Origin: Bdellovibrio sp. ZAP7
Lineage (GTDB): Bacteria; Bdellovibrionota; Bdellovibrionia; Bdellovibrionales; Bdellovibrionaceae
Length of the DNA: 64,000 nucleotides
Direction of reading: 5' to 3'
NCBI RefSeq assembly: GCF_006874645.1
Contig: NZ_CP030082.1
Coordinates: 496,001-560,000, forward strand
The notes below the pieces were generated by a model that saw only the letters and a program-made list of their open reading frames with translations, had not been told where the DNA came from and ran no database searches. The position numbers were made by a program, and so were the translations under genes. Positions 26,864 through 35,791 of this stretch are shown piece by piece (position 1 is the first letter of the stretch; each line of letters opens with the position of its first letter).

Positions 26864-27637
26864 GTGAAAATGAAACCTGCAGGTAAATTACTAAGCACTA
26901 TGGTGTTTATCCTTCACTTCTCGGCTTGTGCCCAAACGAAGGTCATGGAGGGCGATGCAGAACTTCTGTCACCAACCATTTATTTTAAACCCACAGTTCA
27001 TTTTGATGCCGCCAAGTGCACTCAAGAGCAGTTGAAAGATATGCTAACACCTGAAGGAAAAATTTTGACCACGATTTGCTCCAAGGATTTTGATCGTTGT
27101 TTGATTGAGGGCTCATGCTTTGTTGATAAAGCAGGCAGTGTCAGATCGTTTAACTATCATTCACGAGTCAAAGACATCCCACGTTTTGTGGAAGTGGACC
27201 TGCGCAGATGTCCTTTCGGCTATGGTGTGAATTCCACTTGTTTAGATCCCTACTATACGATCGCTGCAGATCTTTCGATTTACAAAGTGGGAGATGTGGT
27301 TTTTGTGCCACGCCTGGTGGGTGCGCCGATGCCCGATGGCAGTACTCATGATGGATACGTCGTAATTCGTGATCGTGGTGCACGGATCTTGGGGCAGGGA
27401 AGATTTGATTTCTTTACCGGTTTTTATAATCATGCGGACAAAGACAACATCATTGCTCGTTTAGGTTTCGGCGATCCCTATGCGCGCTTCGATTATCGAC
27501 TGGCGACTCCTGAAGAAGCGGCGGCCACTCGAGAACGTCGGGGATATCCTGGTTTAAAAAACGTTGTTGTCATTCGGGCTCTTGAGACGATCTCAACTCT
27601 CTCCCGCACAAAGACCTCAGATTCTGATCATGAGTAA
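26864..27637 (+). CDS. Lipoprotein with a 3D (MltA C-terminal-like) domain
   Basis: The GTG start follows GAGGAGG. The lipobox FSAC puts the lipidated Cys near residue 22. From about residue 130 the sequence follows the 3D-domain pattern: YTIAADLSIYKVGDVVFVP, then a GYVVIRDRGARILGQGRFDFF loop in place of the usual DTGxxIKGxxID. The double-psi barrel fold is that of lytic transglycosylases of MltA type, so a role in murein remodelling is plausible. The central Asp-Arg-Gly replaces Asp-Thr-Gly, which leaves activity open. Confidence 0.75.
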   Translation: MKMKPAGKLLSTMVFILHFSACAQTKVMEGDAELLSPTIYFKPTVHFDAAKCTQEQLKDMLTPEGKILTTICSKDFDRCLIEGSCFVDKAGSVRSFNYHSRVKDIPRFVEVDLRRCPFGYGVNSTCLDPYYTIAADLSIYKVGDVVFVPRLVGAPMPDGSTHDGYVVIRDRGARILGQGRFDFFTGFYNHADKDNIIARLGFGDPYARFDYRLATPEEAAATRERRGYPGLKNVVVIRALETISTLSRTKTSDSDHE

Positions 27638-28113
27638 CTAAAGCTTCTGTGGTTTTGCGTAACATAAGCATTTGAGTTTTATAGACATTTACCTACCTAG
27701 GTCTAGGTGTTCCTGGACCTTTGTCGAAAAAAAATTCTTAACCAATAGCCAATAAAATCAGGCACTTTGCGTGGTCCCTAAAAAAATCCTAGACCTAGGT
27801 CTAAAGTTTCCTAGACCTTCGTCGATAAGTTATTCGTAACACGTTAGGGCTTCCGCGGACCTCTCCTCAAAAAAGATCTCCCGGACAAAGTCTCCTGCAA
27901 ACATGGTCAGTCACCCATGCTGCGGGAGACCTGCTCCAACTTAAAAATATTTGTATTTAAAATTTAAAGTTTTTTGAACGAAACAAACAATCGATCATAG
28001 TACGTTGTCGGGTTCAAAGGTGTTCTGCAGGTAAGTGGTGCGACCACAGTGCAATCTTTATCCCTCAAAAAAACAGCGTCTTATGATCCAAACATATCCC
28101 GAGGAGGAATGTA
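27638..28113. other. Long leader region before flagellin, with an imperfect direct repeat
   Basis: No gene is seen in these 476 bases. Two 31-base copies (27697-27727 and 27795-27825, 25 of 31 identical) share CTAGGTCTA and the tail TCCTRGACCTTYGTCGA; the second also contains the palindrome AGACCTAGGTCT. An AT-rich stretch at 27945-27975 and a GAGGAGGAATG ribosome site lead into the flagellin gene. No GCCGATAA-type sigma-28 box was found. Confidence 0.5.
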
Positions 28114-28941
28114 ATGGGCTTAAGAATTGCGACAAATACAGCGTCTATCGCTGCTCAGCGTGTATTGTCCACGCAACAAAAAAGAACTGAGCACTCTGCT
28201 CAGGCTCTTGCTTCAGGTTCCCGTATCGTAAATGCTGCTGACGACGCCGCGGGTCTGGCGATCTCAGAAAACTTCAAAGGACAGTTAAAAGGTATTGCTG
28301 CCGCGAGAAACAACGCGAACAATGCGATTTCCTTTGCGCAAGTAGGTGAGGGTGGTCTGAACGAGATCTCAAATATCCTGATTCGTTTGCGCGAGCTAGG
28401 AGTTCAATCCGCTTCTGATACTATCGGTGAAACAGAGCGTGGATTCCTAAATAAAGAGACCCAACAACTTCTCCAAGAGGCCGATCGTATTGCCAAAACG
28501 ACAACGTTTGGTAATCGTAAACTTCTCGATGGATCTGGCGGTGAGCTGGAGTTCCAAGTCGGTCCCAATGCCGGAGATGATAATATGATTAAAGTAACCT
28601 TTGATGCCGATGCTTCTGCAAGTAATCTCGGTATCGATGGAATCGATATGGATTCGAAAAGTGGAGCCCGTTCTTCACTCGAGGATATCGATAAAGCTCT
28701 GGTGAAAGTCAGTGAAATGCGCGCCGGCTTCGGTGCGACCCAGTCACGACTGGAATCCACAGTAAGTAACTTAGATATTTCTTATGAGAATTTGTCTTCA
28801 GCGAACTCTCGTATCCGTGACACCGATATCGCGAAAGAAACATCAGAAATGGCATCTGCCAACATTCTGCAAAACACGGCGGTATCAGTTCTGGCGCAGG
28901 CCAATCAGCTACCAAACGTAGCAATGAAACTAGTTGGCTAA
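28114..28941 (+). CDS. fliC: Flagellin
   Basis: A 275-residue short flagellin holding only the conserved D0/D1 regions. The N-terminal part has LASGSRIVNAADDAAGLAIS and the C-terminal part has ANSRIRDTDIAKETSEMA, ending in VLAQANQLP. The hypervariable outer domain is nearly absent, as in other Bdellovibrio-type flagellins. The gene builds the flagellar filament and has a strong AGGAGG site. A paralogue lies 1.8 kb downstream beyond a transposase, so the two may once have been adjacent duplicates. Confidence 0.96.
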   Translation: MGLRIATNTASIAAQRVLSTQQKRTEHSAQALASGSRIVNAADDAAGLAISENFKGQLKGIAAARNNANNAISFAQVGEGGLNEISNILIRLRELGVQSASDTIGETERGFLNKETQQLLQEADRIAKTTTFGNRKLLDGSGGELEFQVGPNAGDDNMIKVTFDADASASNLGIDGIDMDSKSGARSSLEDIDKALVKVSEMRAGFGATQSRLESTVSNLDISYENLSSANSRIRDTDIAKETSEMASANILQNTAVSVLAQANQLPNVAMKLVG

Positions 28942-29050
28942 CAGTAAGTAGTACCTCGTTTATATAATTTAAAAGTTCCTTCAAGTTGCGAGGGGGACTC
29001 CGGGATAAATCTCCCTCTGGAGTAGTCGCCCACAAAAACTACTTCAATTA

Positions 29051-29104
29051 CAGCCCGCCCACGAGGACCGCAAGGTCTTCGTGGGTTTTTTCGTTTGGCG
29101 GGCT
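29051..29104 (+). terminator. Flagellin terminator nested in an outer stem
   Basis: A 12-base stem (29058-29069 with 29074-29085, one G-T pair) with a GCAA loop is followed by six T. An outer pair AGCCCGCC/GGCGGGCT (29052-29059, 29097-29104) surrounds it. Confidence 0.85.
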
Positions 29105-29303
29105 TACTTGCTAGTCACGGCGGGCGAATGAAAAGTGCCCGATTGCTGCGTTGTCGGCGCCGAGCTTGCTCTCCGGCGTACTTGGAGTACGCCTACGTGG
29201 CAGCTCGACACCTCCGCCTTGCACTCGAACACTTTTGATTCGCCTGGGCAAGTTTCGAACATCTCCTGGCTTGCGCCTTCGTCGCTCGCTCTTTAGGATT
29301 TTC
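29105..29303. other. Gene-free GC-rich spacer
   Basis: No supported gene between the flagellin terminator and the minisatellite. It contains the small inverted repeat CGTACTTGGAGTACG near 29178. Open frames here run into the tandem repeat on both strands and lack ribosome sites. Confidence 0.4.
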
Positions 29304-29464
<161 letters not shown>

Positions 29465-29521
29465 TACGCCTGTTTTGTTGGCCGGTGGTTTGTTGTATGA
29501 ATCGATGTTCACTGTCTGCCG

Positions 29522-30219
29522 GAAGGGTATCGGTCATGGTTTCTTCTTATATTCCCAGAGTTCTTTGATTTGTTCTTGGCTCATTCCTCTTAGTCGATTT
29601 TCGGAGTAGGGGCGGCCGTTGGCTTCGCACTCGTTCAGCTGGATGTAATCTCTTACTATTTGATAGCCCTTGAATCCTTTAACGATTCGGGTGAACGGAC
29701 GATGCTTCCAGATCTTTCCTTTGATCTCGCTTCTTTCGTTAGGGGTATCGGTCATGTTCTGAGCGAACTGACCGGGAAGGACTCTAAAGAAACTTTGTAG
29801 TTTCGATCTTCGGGTGCCTCGGATCAGCAAATGAACGTGGTCATTTTGGATAGAATACTGTTCGACCTTCACGAAGAACTTCAATGCGTACCTTTTAATA
29901 AGTACATTCATCAATCTAAATATATGTGGATTGCGAAGGCCGCCTGTGACTGCGGATTTATTTATTTTCAGCACTAAATGAATAGGATCTTTGGTGGAAA
30001 GAGGTCGAGCTGTTCTGCCCTTTGCTTCTTTTCTTAGTTCGCCTCCGTGGCAGTGGTGATGTTTCCAGTTTGTTTTTGCTGATAGAAATGATTGTTGCTT
30101 CATGACCGATACCCCCGAGTTCAAGGGGTGTCGATGCAAATGCCAGGTGAGGGTTAGAAACTCCTTGAGCAGACTGTAGTAGCCACGCACGTCCGAATCA
30201 CGTATGACCGATACCCTTC
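29522..30219. mobile_element. RAYT-type element with 16-bp terminal inverted repeats
   Basis: Bases 29522-29537 and 30204-30219 are exact reverse complements (core GGGTATCGGTCAT). Two further copies of the 13-base core lie inside, at 29743-29755 and 30102-30114. The single gene between them encodes a Y1 transposase. The gene's stop codon falls in the left terminal repeat and its start codon in the copy at 30102. The layout fits a REP-associated tyrosine transposase that has inserted between the two flagellin genes. Confidence 0.75.
29534..30103 (-). CDS. REP-associated tyrosine transposase (RAYT, Y1/HUH superfamily)
   Basis: From the ATG at 30103 the 189-residue product has the HUH motif NDHVHLLI near residue 90 and the catalytic Tyr in VRDYIQLNE. 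It also has HRPFTRIV and the basic N-terminus usual for RAYTs. These enzymes nick at REP-type hairpins and are usually single-copy domesticated relatives of IS200/IS605. Start and stop codons lie in copies of the GGGTATCGGTCAT motif. It appears intact. Confidence 0.85.
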   Translation of the reverse strand: MKQQSFLSAKTNWKHHHCHGGELRKEAKGRTARPLSTKDPIHLVLKINKSAVTGGLRNPHIFRLMNVLIKRYALKFFVKVEQYSIQNDHVHLLIRGTRRSKLQSFFRVLPGQFAQNMTDTPNERSEIKGKIWKHRPFTRIVKGFKGYQIVRDYIQLNECEANGRPYSENRLRGMSQEQIKELWEYKKKP

Positions 30220-30736
30220 ATCACTCTTCTTTTTGTTCCATCTAAATCCGTGCTTTTCCCTCTGAAATACATGTCATTGCTTCATTTGACCGTTGATGTG
30301 CTTTTGTCTGGGGCTTTCTTTTTTGTATTTTCTATTCACAGATCATTAGTCTTGAAGTGCTTCATCACCCTATATCTATTGTTTTGGGATCATTTTCCTT
30401 ATCCAAGGTCTGAAGGACGTTTGTGTGATCCAGAAAAAACCCAGACCAAGGGCCTGGAAAAACCAAGCAAAAGGCCCAGATTTCAATACGAAGGTCCAGT
30501 TGAAGCTGGATGATGGTCTAGTTTTGCAGGACGCGACTAAAGCCTTTCCAGACCTCGCCGAAAGGTATGTCAGAAGCAACGACGATACCGAAGTCGAAAG
30601 TACTTGAGAGCTTCGAAGGGTGTGACTGCCTGACGAAAACTCGATTGCAGGGTACCGAGACCAACGTAGAGTCCCGACGTGTTAAACCGGTCAGCCTAAG
30701 TAGGTATAAGGCGGCCAAATTTTATGGGGGTCCCAA
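30220..30736. other. Long untranslated region before the second flagellin
   Basis: I see no supported gene in these 517 bases. A possible 87-codon frame at 30250 has no ribosome site and no recognisable features. The stretch at 30430-30565 has recurring CCAGA/TCTGG-type words, including TTTCCAGACCTCGCCGA (30545-30561), like the motif before the first flagellin. TAAA-N15-AGGTATAA at 30683-30709 is a weak sigma-28-like arrangement. Confidence 0.4.
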
Positions 30737-31570
30737 ATGGGAATGAGAATTTCAACTAATATCGCAGCGGTAAATGCACAAAGAACTCTACAAGGTTCTC
30801 AACGTGTTATCGGTAAATCCATGGAGCAATTGTCTTCTGGATCGCGCATCAACAAAGCTGCAGATGATGCTGCCGGCTTGGCAATCTCTGAAGGTATGAA
30901 GTCGCAAATCAGATCTTACAGCCAAGCACAACGAAATGCGAATGATGGTATCTCAATGGTGCAAACTGCTGAGGGTGGTTTGTCTGAAGTATCAAATATC
31001 TTAACTCGTATGCGTGAGTTGGGTATCCAGGCTTCTTCTGATACTATCGGGGATACAGAGCGTGGCTTCCTTGATAAAGAGGTTCAACAATTGAAAGCTG
31101 AGTCTCAACGTATCACTCAATCAACTAAATTTGGTACTACTAAACTACTTGATGGTTCTGGCGACAAGTATGACTTCCAAGTAGGTATCGGTAATGATGA
31201 CTTTGCGGACCGTATCTCCTTCAATGCAGGTGAGACAGACGCAACGACAGCTTCACTAGGTATTGACGGTTTCGATTTCAGCTCTAAAGCTGGTGCTCAA
31301 GAAGCTCTTGAGAAAATCGACAGCGCACAAACTAAAGTGAATGGTTTCCGTGCAAATCTTGGTGCCCTTCAAAATCGTCTGACTTCAACAGTCGACAACT
31401 TGGGTGTTCAACACGAAAATATCTCTGCAGCGAACTCTCGTATCCGTGATACAGATATCGCTTCAGCGACTGCTGACCAAGCAAAAAACCAAGTGTTGCT
31501 ACAAGCTAACACGAGTGTTCTTGCTCAGGCGAACCAAATGCCAGGCGCAGCTTTGAAACTAATTGGCTAA
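30737..31570 (+). CDS. fliC: Flagellin (second paralogue)
   Basis: A 277-residue flagellin closely similar to the one at 28114. It has LSSGSRINKAADDAAGLAIS at the N-terminus and ANSRIRDTDIASATADQA, then VLAQANQMPGAALKLIG, at the C-terminus, with a minimal middle region. It is a filament subunit. Bdellovibrio filaments are built from several flagellins, and the pair here probably supplies two of them. A GGGGGTCCC ribosome-site region precedes the ATG. The filament cap and chaperone genes follow. Confidence 0.96.
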   Translation: MGMRISTNIAAVNAQRTLQGSQRVIGKSMEQLSSGSRINKAADDAAGLAISEGMKSQIRSYSQAQRNANDGISMVQTAEGGLSEVSNILTRMRELGIQASSDTIGDTERGFLDKEVQQLKAESQRITQSTKFGTTKLLDGSGDKYDFQVGIGNDDFADRISFNAGETDATTASLGIDGFDFSSKAGAQEALEKIDSAQTKVNGFRANLGALQNRLTSTVDNLGVQHENISAANSRIRDTDIASATADQAKNQVLLQANTSVLAQANQMPGAALKLIG

Positions 31571-31589
31571 TAAATAAAAGTTTGAATCT

Positions 31590-31658
31590 GGGAGAGCGCC
31601 TCCGTGCTCTCCCGGTACCAACCTACCCAGGGAAAGTTTTATGATAATTTTCCCTGGG
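31590..31658 (+). terminator. Two successive hairpins after the second flagellin
   Basis: Perfect stem GGGAGAGC/GCTCTCCC (31590-31597, 31606-31613), then a ten-base stem CCCAGGGAAA/TTTCCCTGGG (31626-31635, 31649-31658). Neither has a long T tail, so they may protect the 3' end as much as terminate. Confidence 0.55.
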
Positions 31659-31701
31659 GTACTTAGAGAGGGGACTTGGGGATAGCCTATAGTCCAGCTG
31701 T

Positions 31702-31728
31702 TTAAGTTTAGTCAAAAAATGCCGATAA
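31702..31728 (+). promoter_or_regulatory. Near-perfect sigma-28 (FliA) promoter
   Basis: TTAAGTTT at 31702-31709, an 11-base spacer and an exact GCCGATAA at 31721-31728 match the enterobacterial consensus TAAAGTTT-N11-GCCGATAA in all but one base. It lies 8 bases before the start codon of the FlaG gene, so a transcript from it would have almost no leader. Confidence 0.8.
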
Positions 31729-31735
31729 GATCCTC

Positions 31736-32110
31736 ATGAATATCAAAGGATTGATTCCCAACATTCAGCCAAGCGATGTGAAGTCAATAGACCGAACTGG
31801 CCGGGCGATTCAATCCGACAGTGCCCACGATCGAGACGCCAACGGGCAAGAATCCTACCAACAGCAACAACAAGAACAGAGACCGCCGATGTCAGAGGAG
31901 CAACTTGAAGCTTCGATGGAACATCTGCGTAAACTTCCTGCTTTCAAGGAGCACCGATGGACGGTGGAACTTGAAGATATCGGCGGGGAGAATTTCGTTA
32001 TGGTCAGAGACAATCTCGGTACTTTGATCCGTCGTATTCCTGAAGCAGAATTGTGGACTCTTCCATCCGATGATTCTCCTCGAGGACAACTGCTAAAGCG
32101 TTCCGCTTAA
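31736..32110 (+). CDS. flaG: FlaG-family flagellar protein
   Basis: The 124-residue product has a Gln/Arg-rich N-terminus and a C-terminal FlaG-like domain (about 60-110): WTVELEDIGGENFVMVRDNLGTLIRRIPEAE, where IRRIP is the family hallmark. FlaG proteins sit upstream of fliD in many species and affect filament length; the mechanism is unknown. The start lies directly behind a sigma-28 promoter without a ribosome site, so either the mRNA is leaderless or an internal ATG is used. Confidence 0.75.
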   Translation: MNIKGLIPNIQPSDVKSIDRTGRAIQSDSAHDRDANGQESYQQQQQEQRPPMSEEQLEASMEHLRKLPAFKEHRWTVELEDIGGENFVMVRDNLGTLIRRIPEAELWTLPSDDSPRGQLLKRSA

Positions 32111-32319
32111 CTAGACATTAAAGCCATCGGCTTTGCGATCTCTTCATAATTTTAAATCCGAATAGCATTTGATTCCCAGCTTCTGGTCCAGCTCTAGAGG
32201 GGGATGTCAAAATTTATCCCGCTTATATTGCAACAGAGCTTCAAATCCGCTGCCACTAGGCCTTTCGACGGACATTTAATTGACTCACGTTCACTGTATG
32301 AATTTGAGACGATTGTTTC

Positions 32320-33690
32320 ATGGCAGGAATACGAATTACAGGCATGGCCTCTGGGCTACCACCAAATATCGTCGAGCAGCTAATGGAAGCTGAGCGTATT
32401 CCTGTGAAGCAGATGGAAACTAAGAAGACCGAGAAAGATGAGAAGCTTAAGCTTGTCAAAGATCTCGAGAGCAAGGTTTTGGATATTAATAAAAACCTTT
32501 CCGATCTGACGAATGTACGCGGTTTTGCGGATAAGAAATTTATTTCAAGCGATACGTCTGTTGTGGACGGTCAGCTTGATCCGAATAACGCGGTACCAGG
32601 TGAGTACTCGGTTGAAGTGGTTTCGCTTGCGGAAAAGCCAGCAGCTATTTCCAACGGCTTTCCTGATAAAAATGAGACGCAAATTGGTACGGGATATATA
32701 AAGTTTGAAACGCCCGAAGGCACTAAAGAAGTTTACATCACGGGGAAGAATTCGACTCTGGAAGGTGCCGCGAATCAGATTAATAACGCTGATGTGGGCT
32801 TGAAAGCTCAGGTTCTTGAAGATCGTAAAGACAAAGAGAACCCGTTTAAACTTTTGATTTCAGGGATGGCCACTGGTGATGACCACCAGGTGACATTCCC
32901 AAAAATCTATCTCTTGGATGGCGATCAGGACATGTACTTTGAGCAGTCCCGCGCTTCTAAGAATGCGAAAGTGAAAGTTGACGGCTTTGAAATCGAGCTT
33001 CCAGAAAATAAAGCCAAAGATTTGATTCCAGGCGTGGTTCTGGATTTGAAATCTGCAGCTCCAGGTAAAACGATTCACATGACGGTGAAGGAAAACCTGG
33101 AAGCGATTGGTGGCAAAGTAAAAGGTTTCGTTGATGCCTACAATGCGGCTTTAGGTTTTATCCAAAAGCAGCATCAGCTTCAGGGTGGTGATAAGGGTGG
33201 AAATCCTAAGCTGGGACCGCTCGGTGGTGATGGACTTTTAAGAACGATTGAAAGCTCGTTGCGTAGTGCGATTTTGAATCCGGTGCAAGGGGTGGAATCA
33301 CCTATTCGCCAGATCAATGAGATGGGTATCACGTTCAACCGAAACGGGATGCTGGAGTTGAACCAGGATAAGTTCAACAAAGTATTGAATTCAAATCCGG
33401 TGGGAGTTGCTGCGTTTTTCCGCGGTGACGGCTTTAAAACAGGTTTTGCCAATGTGATTAAGCAGACCGTTCAAAGTTTAACGAACGGTGAGTACGGTGG
33501 CTTGGCCAACCGTAAAAGGGGACTCGAGTCGCAGATCAAACAAATTGATCAGCGTATCGATAACAAAGAACGACAGCTAGAGAAAAAGGAAGATGGACTT
33601 CGTCAGAAGTTTGCCAACCTGGAAACTAAGATGTCAGAGATGCAAGCTCAGCAGGCGAAGTTCGCCGCGATGGCCCGCCAGGGTGGATAG
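32320..33690 (+). CDS. fliD: Flagellar filament cap protein FliD (HAP2)
   Basis: The 456-residue product begins MAGIRITGMASGLPPNIVEQL, the FliD N-terminal signature. It has the family's D2/D3 middle and a C-terminal coiled coil (KRGLESQIKQIDQRIDNKE) followed by a heptad stretch. FliD caps the growing filament and guides flagellin assembly outside the cell. It lies 209 bases after flaG and is followed by fliS 53 bases later. No strong ribosome site was seen. Confidence 0.95.
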   Translation: MAGIRITGMASGLPPNIVEQLMEAERIPVKQMETKKTEKDEKLKLVKDLESKVLDINKNLSDLTNVRGFADKKFISSDTSVVDGQLDPNNAVPGEYSVEVVSLAEKPAAISNGFPDKNETQIGTGYIKFETPEGTKEVYITGKNSTLEGAANQINNADVGLKAQVLEDRKDKENPFKLLISGMATGDDHQVTFPKIYLLDGDQDMYFEQSRASKNAKVKVDGFEIELPENKAKDLIPGVVLDLKSAAPGKTIHMTVKENLEAIGGKVKGFVDAYNAALGFIQKQHQLQGGDKGGNPKLGPLGGDGLLRTIESSLRSAILNPVQGVESPIRQINEMGITFNRNGMLELNQDKFNKVLNSNPVGVAAFFRGDGFKTGFANVIKQTVQSLTNGEYGGLANRKRGLESQIKQIDQRIDNKERQLEKKEDGLRQKFANLETKMSEMQAQQAKFAAMARQGG

Positions 33691-33743
33691 TTAGTTTAAT
33701 AAGTTAAGTGAACGTTGAACGGTCAGGAACTAAAGAGGAAACG

Positions 33744-34148
33744 ATGAATAAGAACGCGTATCAGAAATACAAACAGACTTCGGTGCAAAGTGCCAGCAAG
33801 GAAAAGATCCTTTTGATGCTTTATGAGGGTGCTATCAAGTTTACCAAACTTGCCGTTAAAGCCATTGAAGAGAAAAAGATCGCGGATCGTGGGCAGAATA
33901 TCGGTAGAGCCTTCGATATCATCATGGAATTGAACAACACTCTTGATCATAAAGTCGGTGGCGATGTGGCAAACCAGCTGGAACAACTTTATATGTTCAT
34001 GATGGAACAATACACCAAAGCAAACATCAGCGGAGATGCAGCACCACTTCATGCGAACTTGAAGTTGCTAAATACTTTGTATGATGGCTGGGTGCAAGCC
34101 GTAGAAAAACTCAAAAAAGAATCAGACGACGGAAAGAAAGCGGGTTAA
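33744..34148 (+). CDS. fliS: Flagellin export chaperone FliS
   Basis: The ATG at 33744, with GAGGAAACG upstream, gives a 134-residue protein: NAYQKYKQTSVQSASKEKI at the N-terminus, then MLYEGAIKF and the helical bundle with LYDGWVQAVEKL near the end. All are hallmarks of FliS. It binds the flagellin C-terminus in the cytoplasm and prevents premature polymerisation. The gene order fliD-fliS-small helical protein matches many flagellar loci. Confidence 0.94.
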   Translation: MNKNAYQKYKQTSVQSASKEKILLMLYEGAIKFTKLAVKAIEEKKIADRGQNIGRAFDIIMELNNTLDHKVGGDVANQLEQLYMFMMEQYTKANISGDAAPLHANLKLLNTLYDGWVQAVEKLKKESDDGKKAG

Positions 34149-34152
34149 TACC

Positions 34153-34590
34153 ATGGAGGGTAACGTGACCAGAATCATCAGCCTGTTGAACGAAAAAAAT
34201 CATTACCTCGAAAAGTTCTATTCATTGAACGAGGTTGAACTTGCGAACTTCGCGCAAGGTTTGTTCGACAACTTGCAGAGCTTTTATCAAACGCGTGAGA
34301 AAATTCTGGATGTTCTTAAATATGTAGACTCGCAAATCGACAGAGCTCAGAACGAAATGAGCGCTGATACTGTAATGGTGCAGGGCGATCGCCAGCAGAT
34401 CAAAGAAGCTTTAACGATTAAGGACGAATACGTATCTCGCATTATCGAGCAAGATATCCAAGTGTTGGCTTGCATCGAGATGGCAAAAAACTCCATCATC
34501 CGCGAGTTACAGGATGTTCGTCGCAACCGTAAAGCAATTGGTGGCTATAAATCCAAGATCTTCACCCAGCGTTTGGACGAAGAAGCCTAG
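34153..34590 (+). CDS. Probable flagellar export chaperone (FliT/FlgN-like)
   Basis: A 145-residue, almost entirely helical protein with heptad character (SLLNEKNHYLEKFYSLNEVEL, RDVRRNRKAIGGYKSK-type basic tail). It starts 4 bases after fliS, the place usually held by fliT. Length, helical content and position fit a FliT- or FlgN-type chaperone, but I find no decisive motif. Role is inferred from context. Confidence 0.6.
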   Translation: MEGNVTRIISLLNEKNHYLEKFYSLNEVELANFAQGLFDNLQSFYQTREKILDVLKYVDSQIDRAQNEMSADTVMVQGDRQQIKEALTIKDEYVSRIIEQDIQVLACIEMAKNSIIRELQDVRRNRKAIGGYKSKIFTQRLDEEA

Positions 34591-34734
34591 ACTAGGCAAT
34601 TTTTTCCCGACAAAAAGCTGACGGCAAGGACGGTCTGGGAGTCAAACTCCTGAGCTGAACTTGCCTCAACTTGAAATAATCGCATCTTTAGCCTTGGCAT
34701 CTGTGTTGCTCTTCTGTTTCTTCGGAGGAGATCC

Positions 34735-35790
34735 ATGCAGATGTTGGAAAATCAGTTCGTTCAAAAGTCCAGTGAAAATACCGAAGTGAATACTTCAGTT
34801 GAGAACTTTCAGGAAAGTTCTGGAAGAGTCTATTTCGATTCTGTGCAAGCACTCGCTGACTTTGAATCAGAAACCACAAATAACAAACCACAAACGAATA
34901 CCGACCCACGTGTTTCCAAGTATCTGCAGAATGCGGATGTACTTAGCAAACATGGTGAGTACAACCTTGCTCTGAATCTGTTGCGCCAAGCGTGTAACAT
35001 CGATTCAAAAAATTCTGCGACACTGAGCATGTTGTCTCGTTGCCTCGAGAAAATCGGTAAGCATGATGAAGCCTTGGTGGCACTGAATGCCTGGAACAAA
35101 GTGGACTACGGCTTTGAAAGCCTGGCTTGGTTGGCTCACGCTCTATATAGAATGGGCCGTGATGAACAAGCTTTGGAAAAATACTTTGAAGCTTTGTCAG
35201 TATTGACTGAAGAAGACGATCAGCTTTTCGAAGTTTATAAAAATATGGGTAATATCTATGTTCGTCAGGGCGACTTCGACGGCGCAGAGGAGTACTACAA
35301 TAAAGCTTATACTATTAATACAACGTCAGATGTGTTGTTGGTGAACTTCGGAACTTTGGAAGTGCAACGTGGGGATTTTGATAAATCTTTGTACTGCTTC
35401 CGTAAAGCCGTTGAGATCAATCCTCAAAATGACAAAGCGTGGGTAGGCTTAGCGATGGTTCATCACCAGTTCGGTGACACAGAACTGGCGTGGGCGAATA
35501 TCGACGCCGCCTTGGATATCAATAAGAAAAACCGTACCGCGGTTCACTTGGCTGCCAATTGGGGGCTGCGTGATCGCCAGCTGCAAAAAGCCATCGAAGC
35601 TTTGGAAGAATATCTGGCACAGGTAGAGCAAGACGAAGACATGTCTTTGGTTTTGATCAATTTGTTCTGCACGGCAAGCCAAATGGATCAAGCATTGCTT
35701 GAGATCGAGCGTGTTCTTTTGTGGAACCCGGATCACCGCGAAGTAAGAAATCTGAAAAAGAAAATCACACCCTCAGTAAAGGCAGCATAA
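34735..35790 (+). CDS. TPR-repeat protein of the flagellar region
   Basis: The 351-residue product has a polar N-terminus (1-65), then about seven tetratricopeptide repeats. Clear ones are YKNMGNIYVRQGDFDGAEEYY and the following GTLEVQRGDFDKSLYCFRKAVEINP. GGAGGAGATCC precedes the ATG. There is no signal peptide. It ends one base before the Rossmann protein gene and is in line with two glycosyltransferases. TPR domains often dock protein substrates in O-linked protein glycosylation, so a flagellin-docking role is possible but unproven. Confidence 0.75.
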   Translation: MQMLENQFVQKSSENTEVNTSVENFQESSGRVYFDSVQALADFESETTNNKPQTNTDPRVSKYLQNADVLSKHGEYNLALNLLRQACNIDSKNSATLSMLSRCLEKIGKHDEALVALNAWNKVDYGFESLAWLAHALYRMGRDEQALEKYFEALSVLTEEDDQLFEVYKNMGNIYVRQGDFDGAEEYYNKAYTINTTSDVLLVNFGTLEVQRGDFDKSLYCFRKAVEINPQNDKAWVGLAMVHHQFGDTELAWANIDAALDINKKNRTAVHLAANWGLRDRQLQKAIEALEEYLAQVEQDEDMSLVLINLFCTASQMDQALLEIERVLLWNPDHREVRNLKKKITPSVKAA

Positions 35791-35791
35791 A

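Noticed and set aside
30250-30513. 87-codon frame before the second flagellin
   Set aside because: No ribosome site; hydrophobic start is followed by random-looking sequence inside a repeat-rich leader.
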